DNA from: an uncultured Flavobacteriales bacterium
GTDB taxonomy: Bacteria > Bacteroidota > Bacteroidia > Flavobacteriales > Crocinitomicaceae
Reading direction: 5' to 3'
DNA length: 17,104 bases
NCBI GenBank assembly: GCA_946479985.1
Contig: CAMLIF010000087.1
Coordinates: forward strand, 1 to 17,104
Shown in pieces: positions 7,764 through 13,564 of the stretch. The notes under the pieces are model-generated. The model saw only the letters and a list, made by a program, of their open reading frames with translations, made no database searches and was not told the DNA's origin. Numbering within the stretch: position 1 is the stretch's first letter; each line of letters starts with the position of its first letter. A program made the translations under genes and the position numbers.

Positions 7764-8330
7764 ATGCACAGCATAGAACCATATTTCAATTGGAGACATT
7801 CGTACATCGCTTCTGAGGATGAGCTCTCACCCTTCTATGACAGAACGTACAGTGAGTTTGAATTTGTTGATAGTGTCTACAATTACCTAATCCATCCGCA
7901 ATGGGATAATTTTGGTTCAAGAACGCTGTTTGTGAAGATTTTGTTCGTGGATTATGAAGATGGATTTGCCATTTTGGAATTTATCGGAGAATGGAATGAT
8001 GCAATTGAAAATGATATCATGACTTTGAAGCGAAATCTGCTCGAAGAAATCATGATGCGCGGAGTCAATAAGTTTATTCTTATCGGAGAAAATGTTCTGA
8101 ATTTTCATTATTCGGATGATTGCTATTACGAAGAATTATTCGACGATGTGGAAGAAGGATGGATAGCAATGGTCAATTTTCACGACCACGTAATTGCCGA
8201 ATTTGAAAAAGCACGTATTGACCACTATTTTGTAATGGGTGGCGATTTGGAAGACATTGAGTGGAGAACATACACTCCGGCTCAGTTTTTTGAACGTGTT
8301 TCTGAATTGGTGATGCGTCGAATCGGGTGA
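7764..8330 (+). CDS. Conserved Bacteroidota protein of unknown function, acidic and aromatic-rich
   Basis: The 188-residue protein has no signal peptide or membrane segment, so it is probably cytoplasmic. It is strongly acidic and rich in Tyr, Phe and Trp. Notable stretches are YLIHPQWDNFGSRTLFVKIL, ILEFIGEWNDAIENDIM, KFILIGENVLNFHYSDDCYYEE and EEGWIAMVNFHDHV. I recall similar uncharacterised proteins of about 180-190 residues in many Flavobacteriia with these same blocks (GEWND, ENVLNFH-SDDCYYEE, GWIA-VN), but no function. Its single Cys lies in the SDDCYYEE block with neighbouring His and Asp residues, which might bind metal; that is speculation. The gene is alone between divergent and convergent neighbours, so context gives no role. 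Its stop codon lies inside a hairpin repeat (8326-8351). Confidence 0.85.
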   Translation: MHSIEPYFNWRHSYIASEDELSPFYDRTYSEFEFVDSVYNYLIHPQWDNFGSRTLFVKILFVDYEDGFAILEFIGEWNDAIENDIMTLKRNLLEEIMMRGVNKFILIGENVLNFHYSDDCYYEELFDDVEEGWIAMVNFHDHVIAEFEKARIDHYFVMGGDLEDIEWRTYTPAQFFERVSELVMRRIG

Positions 8331-8351
8331 CTTCGACTCCGCTAAGCCACC
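8326..8351. repeat. REP-like hairpin with CTTCGACTCCGCT loop, overlapping a stop codon
   Basis: The arms GGTGACTT (8326-8333) and AAGCCACC (8344-8351) pair with one A-C mismatch around the loop CGACTCCGCT. The TGA stop of the upstream gene (8328-8330) lies in the left arm. The CTTCGACTCCGCT core resembles a short repeat I remember as scattered between genes in many Bacteroidota genomes. Only one copy is in this window, so repetitiveness is not shown here. Confidence 0.5.
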
Positions 8352-8400
8352 ACCGATAGACTTTCACTCTAGAATCTTAGCCGGATATAACCACAAAACA

Positions 8401-8435
8401 AAAAAAAGTCGTTACACAAAGCATAACGACCTTTT
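8401..8435. terminator. Bidirectional intrinsic terminator between convergent genes
   Basis: The stem GTCGTTA (8408-8414) pairs with TAACGAC (8424-8430) around a 9-nt loop. It is flanked by an A-run on the left (8401-8407, extending upstream) and CTTTT on the right. Read from either strand it is a GC-containing hairpin followed by T residues. It serves the gene ending at 8330 (+) and the five-gene operon ending at 8451 (-). Confidence 0.85.
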
Positions 8436-8450
8436 GGAAATAAGGGATGA

Positions 8451-9320
8451 TTATTTTGTAATGTTGAATTTCTTCGTGATAAAATGGTTGTTCACAGATA
8501 TGTTTGCAACATACATTCCTGCAGGAAGTTGATTCTTCAGTAAAACCGCAAAACCATTTTTTCCTTCCGATACTTGTCCTAATTCTTCAAACTGAACAGA
8601 TTTTCCATTCAGGTCTATGATATTAATGGAAGCAGTTCCGGTTTGTTTTGAGTTTATGGAAACTGTTAATCCGTTTCCAGCGGCACTGTAACCAAGAGAT
8701 ACATCCGCAACTGCTGTGTTTTCTTCCACCCCGACCGTAGAACCGATAGTGTGCTGAGACAAGCGAATCACATCGCCTCCAGTTCCAGTGTTGCTATTGG
8801 TTTCGTTCGTTGCAAGATAAAAAGTAACCAGACCTACATTTGTTGCTGGAGCTGTCCAGTTAAATGACCACGTTGAAAGGGCGGTACCCGCAAGTTTATG
8901 TGTTACTCTTGTTTTTCCACCGCTACTAATCGATTTTGTGTTGGTTGCATCTGTGATTGCAATTGTTCCGGCCATAGTATTTGACGGATTAAGTGCTACA
9001 ATCTCAAATCCGTTTTTCACATTTGCTGTATTCGCAGTTATAGTAACAGTATATGTTTCTCCGGGAATATAACTTGTAACGGTACCATTGCCATCTTCAA
9101 AAGTAACGGTGTTGAAACCATTGTTGGCCTGAACTGATCCACTGTGACACGCAGTGCAATTGCCATCGCCTGGAGCACCTGTTCGTCCGCCCGGGCTTCC
9201 GTTCTGGTTTTTATGCGAGAGTTTGTAATAAGTCATCAGGTCCTCATTGTTCTTCCAGGAAAAACTTAGAAGAAATGCAGAAATACCTAATGCAGAAAGA
9301 AAGAAGTAGTTTTTTTTCAT
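8451..9320 (-). CDS. T9SS-sorted protein with a CxxCH motif and a Reeler-like (choice-of-anchor V type) domain
   Basis: The 289-residue protein has a signal peptide (MKKNYFFLSALGISAFLLSF) and then a Gly-rich segment ending in GNCTACHSG, where Cys55-x-x-Cys58-His59 matches a c-type haem attachment motif. A beta-sandwich-like domain at about 65-195 (TYTVTITA, GFEIVALNP, WSFNWTAP, VTFYLATNETN) resembles the Reeler-like region of Bacteroidota choice-of-anchor V proteins. The C-terminus (about 215-289, ending GMYVANISVNNHFITKKFNITK in pieces) is a type A T9SS sorting domain, which predicts export across the outer membrane and cell-surface attachment. It is the last gene of the operon, 15 nt after a mono-haem lipoprotein gene. 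Haem binding is predicted from the motif only. Function unknown. Confidence 0.82.
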   Translation of the reverse strand: MKKNYFFLSALGISAFLLSFSWKNNEDLMTYYKLSHKNQNGSPGGRTGAPGDGNCTACHSGSVQANNGFNTVTFEDGNGTVTSYIPGETYTVTITANTANVKNGFEIVALNPSNTMAGTIAITDATNTKSISSGGKTRVTHKLAGTALSTWSFNWTAPATNVGLVTFYLATNETNSNTGTGGDVIRLSQHTIGSTVGVEENTAVADVSLGYSAAGNGLTVSINSKQTGTASINIIDLNGKSVQFEELGQVSEGKNGFAVLLKNQLPAGMYVANISVNNHFITKKFNITK

Positions 9321-9335
9321 TGGAGGATATTTATA

Positions 9336-9689
9336 TTAATTATTCGGTTTATTATTCTGAACCCAACAGCTGAATTGTTTGATCAGGGAGTCGGGTAATG
9401 CGGGACCGCCCTGAGGCATCAATTGAAAACCTTCATTGCGCATGGCTCCGAGCATATCATTGGCGTTGTCTGAGATGGAGCTGTGCGAAGTGAACGTATA
9501 GCCGGTTGAGTTCCCATTATCATGACACGACAGGCAATTGTCGGTAATAAGCGGCATAATATCCTGGCTGAACGAGATAGTGTCTGAACATGTTGGATCA
9601 ATGACAATATTCGGGGTTTTGTCCTTCGTACAACTCGTATACGTAAAGCAACAACAACCAAGAAGAAGTAAAAACACCGATAGTTTCAT
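9336..9689 (-). CDS. Small mono-haem c-type cytochrome lipoprotein
   Basis: The 117-residue protein has a hydrophobic N-terminus rich in Cys (LLLLGCCCFTYTSC) and then Thr-Lys-Asp-Lys. Cys20 is the likely lipidated residue, although the preceding Tyr-Thr-Ser is not an ideal lipobox. The mature part has SFSQDIMPLI followed by NCLSCHDNG, giving Cys52-x-x-Cys55-His56 for covalent haem c. Met91 in LMPQGGPAL is a suitable distal axial ligand, as in class I cytochromes and the planctomycete-type cytochromes of Bacteroidota. The C-terminus (SLIKQFSCWVQN) resembles the closing helix of that fold. It probably transfers electrons in the periplasm or at a membrane face. It lies 5 nt from the membrane-protein gene upstream and 15 nt from the T9SS protein gene downstream. 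Confidence 0.85.
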   Translation of the reverse strand: MKLSVFLLLLGCCCFTYTSCTKDKTPNIVIDPTCSDTISFSQDIMPLITDNCLSCHDNGNSTGYTFTSHSSISDNANDMLGAMRNEGFQLMPQGGPALPDSLIKQFSCWVQNNKPNN

Positions 9690-9694
9690 CGTTT

Positions 9695-10108
9695 TTAGTC
9701 TTTAGAGATTAATGATTTGAAAGTCATCCAGGATAAAGCAGGGAAGAACAAAATCGGAATGAAGAATGTGTTGAAGTAAGATTCCATTCCGGCAACGCTT
9801 TCATCCTTAAATGCTGCAGGATCCGGCAAAGTTAACTGGTAAAAAACCAATCCGATTGCGGCTGCAGAAACAACAAAACTTGTAAGAAATGTTGCCCATT
9901 TGTCTTTTTTTATGGCTTTTGAAAGCACAGCATAGAATAAGCCGGCCCCAACACAAAACATCATGTTGTATGCAAGCAGGCGACCAAAAGAAGCTCCTTC
10001 GGAAAAATCCATGGTTAGAATTTTCGCATAAACTCCTGTATACATAACACTAATAAGAGTTCCGAAAAGGGCGGAAACGATTGCTATAATAAAAATTCGA
10101 ATAAACAT
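9695..10108 (-). CDS. Small integral membrane protein, four predicted helices
   Basis: The 137-residue protein has four hydrophobic segments at about residues 4-26 (IFIIAIVSALFGTLISVMY), 43-64 (LLAYNMMFCVGAGLFYAVL), 73-94 (TFLTSFVVSAAAIGLVFYQL) and 111-131 (NTFFIPILFFPALSWMTF). Two Lys-rich turns (SKAIKKDKW and the C-terminal SLISKD) fit a cytoplasmic side. I do not recognise the family. It starts 4 nt after the YceI gene stop and ends 5 nt before the cytochrome gene, so it is co-transcribed with both. It could anchor or pass electrons to the cytochrome, but it lacks the paired His ligands of a cytochrome b, so no redox role can be claimed. Confidence 0.75.
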   Translation of the reverse strand: MFIRIFIIAIVSALFGTLISVMYTGVYAKILTMDFSEGASFGRLLAYNMMFCVGAGLFYAVLSKAIKKDKWATFLTSFVVSAAAIGLVFYQLTLPDPAAFKDESVAGMESYFNTFFIPILFFPALSWMTFKSLISKD

Positions 10109-10112
10109 GGCC

Positions 10113-10649
10113 TTATTTTTTTGCTACTGGTAAACTAACTTTGATGTTCATCACATCAGGAACAGCATCACTTTTCTTTCCGACTTTGAAATCAATTCGG
10201 TTTACAGTGAAAGACGCGGTGAACGTTACGTCTGACCCTGATTTCGCGGCTTTAACAGTCATTGATTTTTCTTTTGTAACTCCTTTCATTGTCAACTTCC
10301 CGGTTACTTTATAATCTGAACCTGATTTCACAATACTGGAAGAAACAAATTTGATGTCCGGATATTTTGTTGCATCGAACCACTCAGCAGTTAGAGCTTT
10401 TTTGTTTTGCATTCCGTTTCCGGTGTTGATAGAAGACACGGGAATTTTCAAATCGAATTTGGAAGTGCTTAGATCAGATTCATCCCATTTCACCGTTCCG
10501 GTAATTGTTTTGAAACTTCCGCTCGGGTCTTTACTCTCAAACTTAATAGAGTGACTGTCTTTGATTTTGAATTCCGGCGCTGTTAGTGTAACAAAAGCCG
10601 ATCCGATGAAAAGGACCACTGCCAGTATGGGGAAAATTGCTTTTTTCAT
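10113..10649 (-). CDS. YceI family periplasmic lipocalin-like protein
   Basis: The 178-residue protein has a signal peptide (MKKAIFPILAVVLFIGSAFV). The YceI pattern follows: an early SHSIKFESK, SGSFKTITGTVKWDES, then SKFDLKIPVSSINTGN, ALTAEWFDATKYPDIKFVSSSI, the GKLTMKGVTKEKSMTV block at about 118-133 and FTVNRIDFKVG near the end. YceI proteins form a beta-barrel that holds a polyisoprenoid or similar lipid and occur in the periplasm, often near cytochrome or stress genes. It is the second gene of the operon, 36 nt after the DUF5777 gene. The ATG at 10649 is the natural start. Identification is firm; the ligand is unknown. Confidence 0.94.
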   Translation of the reverse strand: MKKAIFPILAVVLFIGSAFVTLTAPEFKIKDSHSIKFESKDPSGSFKTITGTVKWDESDLSTSKFDLKIPVSSINTGNGMQNKKALTAEWFDATKYPDIKFVSSSIVKSGSDYKVTGKLTMKGVTKEKSMTVKAAKSGSDVTFTASFTVNRIDFKVGKKSDAVPDVMNIKVSLPVAKK

Positions 10650-10685
10650 GATGTGTGTTTTTTTGTTGTTTATGTACTGTTGTTT

Positions 10686-11618
10686 TTATTCTTTTTCGAA
10701 CTTTCTGCCGATGCAAAAACCTAGCCTGAATTGGCCTTTTAACCAATCTTCGGTAGTGTTCGTTATAAATTGTGTTTCTCCGAACCCGGTTGAATTGGAA
10801 AGATAAATAGTGAAGTTATGCCCGAATGTGATCCACTCAATTGCAAATCCTAAACTGTTTGTATAACCGATTCTTAAATCCGGATCAGCAAAAGTCTGGT
10901 AGTATTCTGCAATGAGGCCTACTTTTTTTGTGATTGCCCATCTTACCGCACCCCCAAGTGCGAAAACAGTATTTTGATCTTGGAAACTGACATAGTTTCT
11001 GTGAACAACCGTTGGCATGAGCGCAACAGTCACCAGATCACCGAAGTTTTTTGCAATATTAACCTGGGCAGAATAAGCGAAACGATGTACCTGTTTTGGA
11101 AAATTTGAAACCGCTGAAATATCCTCCGAAGCTTTCATGTAGGTGTAACTTGTTGTTCCAAGAAGGGCTAATGAAAATGGAGTTGTTTCACGGTCCTGTT
11201 TCATAATACGGTATTGAGTAAACGCATCAATCAATGAACGGTAAGGGTTTCCGTTTCCTTTTGAACGACCTAAACCGACCATCCAGTTATCTGTGATACC
11301 ATATTCAAATGCCATTCGGATATCAGAAGAATTATCTAAACCAAACCATGATTGCGCTCCGCCATTTGTTCCGGCCAAATCGCCAAAACGGTGTTCAATA
11401 CGAAATTCCAAAACACCTTTTCTAAGTGTTTCAACCGAGTGGCCGCTTACAATGCGTGTAGACTCAAATGTAGTAACCGGCTCAATATATACGTCTGAAT
11501 CATCAGAGTATGATTCTTCTTCAACTATCAAAGTGTCTTCCTCCTGCCCAAACGAATTGAATGCGAAGAAAGAGGACAACGCGAATAGATAAATACCGGA
11601 TACAATTGCTTTTTTCAT
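10686..11618 (-). CDS. DUF5777 family predicted outer-membrane beta-barrel protein
   Basis: The ATG at 11618 (MKKAIVSGIYLFALSSFFAF) gives a 310-residue protein with a clean signal peptide; the frame stays open 19 codons further upstream, but that extension lacks signal-peptide character. After an acidic segment (EEDTLIVEEESYSDDSD) comes TTFESTRIVSGHSVETLRKGVLEFRIEHRFGD, typical of DUF5777 proteins of Bacteroidota. Alternating amphipathic strands follow (DIRMAFEYGITDNWMVGLG, FSLALLGTTSYTY, VNIAKNFGDLVTVALMPT, KKVGLIAEYYQTF) up to a C-terminal strand FRLGFCIGRKFEKE. This fits an outer-membrane barrel of unknown role. It is the first gene of the operon with the YceI-like, membrane, cytochrome and T9SS proteins, so its barrel may serve that redox unit. 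Confidence 0.85.
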   Translation of the reverse strand: MKKAIVSGIYLFALSSFFAFNSFGQEEDTLIVEEESYSDDSDVYIEPVTTFESTRIVSGHSVETLRKGVLEFRIEHRFGDLAGTNGGAQSWFGLDNSSDIRMAFEYGITDNWMVGLGRSKGNGNPYRSLIDAFTQYRIMKQDRETTPFSLALLGTTSYTYMKASEDISAVSNFPKQVHRFAYSAQVNIAKNFGDLVTVALMPTVVHRNYVSFQDQNTVFALGGAVRWAITKKVGLIAEYYQTFADPDLRIGYTNSLGFAIEWITFGHNFTIYLSNSTGFGETQFITNTTEDWLKGQFRLGFCIGRKFEKE

Positions 11619-11915
11619 AGGGCTAAAAGTAGTATAAAAATTATTCACCATGGTAACAATGTGCTGGATTGACAATTATTTTTTAGTTATTTAATTGCAA
11701 TAATAAGCTTTTAATTCCCATTTTGAAAGATATTTGTTATGTCAATTATCTCATGCAAGATGCGTAATTTTCCCAAAGGTTGTAAACGGTTAAAGATTTT
11801 TTTTCGTAGTTACGCAATTGCGGTATTTTTAGATTTTCCGGTAAGATTTTTATTTTTAATGAATTGAGAAAGGAATGAAAAGGGTACTTTCAATTCCGGA
11901 TTGTAAATTTTACTT
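11619..11915. promoter_or_regulatory. Divergent intergenic region, A/T-rich
   Basis: About 297 bp with no supported gene. On the minus strand TACTTTTA, just upstream of ATG 11618, matches seven of eight positions of TAnnTTTG. On the plus strand TAAATTTT about 10 nt before ATG 11916 also matches seven of eight. Neither has a well-placed -33 TTTG. Nothing like a riboswitch, RNA gene or strong hairpin is visible. Confidence 0.35.
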
Positions 11916-12722
11916 ATGAAATCAATTATTCTTCTGTGCTTCCTGATAATAGGTTCGCTTCAGCTTTTTTCTCAAAATACCATTCAGCTCAAATGGAAAT
12001 TTATAAATGTGGAAGAAGGATACGACCACAACAATAAGGTCCAGGTATACGTAGATAACGAATTGACAGCAACCAGTGGTTCATTTCGTGAATCGGAAGT
12101 GTCAAGTTGTTCTTTCGATGTTTCTTCCGGAAGCCACGAGATAAAAATGGTTTGGCTCGCTTATTACGAAGGCACCTGGGAAGAGCATACGGTTGAGAAT
12201 AATTATTCTATTGACTGTATTTACACTTTTACCAAATCATTTTCAAAATCTGATAATGTAGGAATAGTCTGGGATTTGAATGGTGAAGCTTATGCTCCTC
12301 CTGCAATTGTTTGGGGTAAAAAAGCTGCGAAACTGCTCAAAGGGGTGAAGACTGCTAAACCTGCTGCAAGCTCTTCATCCGGAAGTGTAAACTTAACTGT
12401 GAACTGGAAATTCCTGAATGTTATTGATGGTTATGATCATAAAAGCCGAATTGTTGTTTATGCAGATGGCCAACAGCTTGGAATGTCAGAATCCTCTTTG
12501 GGATCCAAAGGTGGTACATACACCATTAAAGTTCCAAAAGACACTCAGACCTTATTGGTAATGACAGAATCTTATTACGAGGGAGAATGGCAGGAAAACA
12601 CAATCTTAAATGAGTACACGAACGACGCTTATGCTGAAAAAGAAGGAACGTTCAAATCGCCATTGAAGTTGAACCTGATAATGGATATCGACAAAGAGAC
12701 CACAACAAGAACCTGGAAATAA
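11916..12722 (+). CDS. Secreted protein of unknown function with two tandem copies of one domain
   Basis: The 268-residue protein has a signal peptide ending at SLQLFSQ (residue 20). Residues about 23-124 and 158-262 are two copies of the same unit. Both contain WKF-NV--GYDH near the start, a VY-D element about 8 residues later, and YYEG-W-E-T--N-Y--D in the second half. A Lys/Ala/Ser-rich linker (about 130-157) joins them. Copy 1 has Cys65 and Cys101, which could form a disulfide; copy 2 has none. The strand-rich pattern suggests two beta domains. I do not recognise the family. The gene ends 34 nt before truA on the same strand, but truA has its own promoter-like motif in the gap. Confidence 0.82.
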   Translation: MKSIILLCFLIIGSLQLFSQNTIQLKWKFINVEEGYDHNNKVQVYVDNELTATSGSFRESEVSSCSFDVSSGSHEIKMVWLAYYEGTWEEHTVENNYSIDCIYTFTKSFSKSDNVGIVWDLNGEAYAPPAIVWGKKAAKLLKGVKTAKPAASSSSGSVNLTVNWKFLNVIDGYDHKSRIVVYADGQQLGMSESSLGSKGGTYTIKVPKDTQTLLVMTESYYEGEWQENTILNEYTNDAYAEKEGTFKSPLKLNLIMDIDKETTTRTWK

Positions 12723-12744
12723 TTATCGAAAACTTTATTATTGA

Positions 12745-12752
12745 TACCTTTG
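12745..12752 (+). promoter_or_regulatory. -7 promoter motif directly before truA
   Basis: TACCTTTG is an exact TAnnTTTG match ending 4 nt before the truA ATG (12757). In Bacteroidota transcription starts about 5 nt after this element, which would place +1 at or next to the A of the ATG. No convincing -33 TTTG is present at standard spacing. Confidence 0.4.
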
Positions 12753-12756
12753 CCGC

Positions 12757-13509
12757 ATGCGTTACGCAATCGAATTGGCATACAGAGGAACGAATTATCA
12801 TGGTTGGCAAATTCAACCGAATGCTTCCTCGGTTCAACAGGAAATTGAAAGAAGACTCACTCAGTTAATGGGTGGGTTTTCTACTTCTGTGGTAGGCTGT
12901 GGAAGAACAGATACGGGGGTTCATGCTTCCTATTATGTTCTTCACTTCGATTCTGAAAAAGAGTTTGTTTGTTCTGAGCTGAAGTATAAACTGAATAAAA
13001 TGCTTCCCTCCGACATTGCCATATTCAGCGTTCAGGAAGTTTCTGCAGATTTTCACGCACGTTTTTCGGCACTCTCCAGAACCTATCGTTATTTTGTTCA
13101 CCGGGAAAAAAATGCGTTTGCATTAGACAGTTTGCTATTGACAAGGGAAATTGACTTCGACAAAATGAATGTGGCGGCAAAGCACTTACTCGGAAAGCAG
13201 GATTTCACTTCGTTGTCGAAATTACACACTGATGTTAAAACGAATATCTGTACTGTCATTGAAGCAAAATGGGTTCAAAAAGATAAAAATTGGTATTTTG
13301 AAATTACTGCCGACAGATTTTTAAGAAACATGGTCCGTGCCACCGTTGGAACGCTTTTAGATGTAGGCTACGGCGTTTTGGCCCCGGAAGAAGTCAGAAC
13401 AATTCTTGATGCGAAAGACAGGAGTGAAGCTAAATTATCTGTACCCGCAGAAGGATTGTTTTTAACCGATATTATTTACCCGGAAAACTTGTTCCTGAAA
13501 AAAGCCTGA
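12757..13509 (+). CDS. truA: tRNA pseudouridine(38-40) synthase TruA
   Basis: TruA converts uridines 38, 39 and 40 of the tRNA anticodon stem-loop to pseudouridine in the cytoplasm. The 250-residue length is typical. Visible family blocks are the opening AIELAYRGTNYHGWQIQPN, SVQQEIERRL, the catalytic motif GCGRTDTGVHA with nucleophile Asp52, the FHARFSALSRTYRY block at about residues 100-113, and the second-domain FEITADRFLRNMVRATVGTL motif near residues 187-206. All key positions are present. The ATG is placed by the family N-terminus, since RYAIELAYRG begins at residue 2. The next in-frame Met would remove the first beta strand. It is followed after 55 nt by a transglutaminase-fold gene with its own promoter. 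Confidence 0.97.
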   Translation: MRYAIELAYRGTNYHGWQIQPNASSVQQEIERRLTQLMGGFSTSVVGCGRTDTGVHASYYVLHFDSEKEFVCSELKYKLNKMLPSDIAIFSVQEVSADFHARFSALSRTYRYFVHREKNAFALDSLLLTREIDFDKMNVAAKHLLGKQDFTSLSKLHTDVKTNICTVIEAKWVQKDKNWYFEITADRFLRNMVRATVGTLLDVGYGVLAPEEVRTILDAKDRSEAKLSVPAEGLFLTDIIYPENLFLKKA

Positions 13510-13515
13510 AAACGC

Positions 13516-13544
13516 TTGTTATGACTATTAATTTGGTAGTTTTG
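13516..13544 (+). promoter_or_regulatory. Bacteroidota-type promoter of the transglutaminase-fold gene
   Basis: CTTG, with TTG at 13516-13518, is followed after 18 nt by TAGTTTTG (13537-13544), an exact -7 match. The predicted start is near 13549, giving a leader of about 16 nt to ATG 13565. This is the best-formed promoter in the window. Confidence 0.6.
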
Positions 13545-13564
13545 CACCCGAATTATCAAAGTAC

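Noticed and set aside
9419..9661. Alternative minus-strand frame inside the cytochrome gene
   Set aside because: It overlaps the CxxCH cytochrome frame almost fully, is Arg/Met-rich and has no signal peptide or motif.
11619..11675. Longer N-terminus of the DUF5777 protein
   Set aside because: The added 19 residues lack signal-peptide features, while the ATG at 11618 begins a clear signal sequence.
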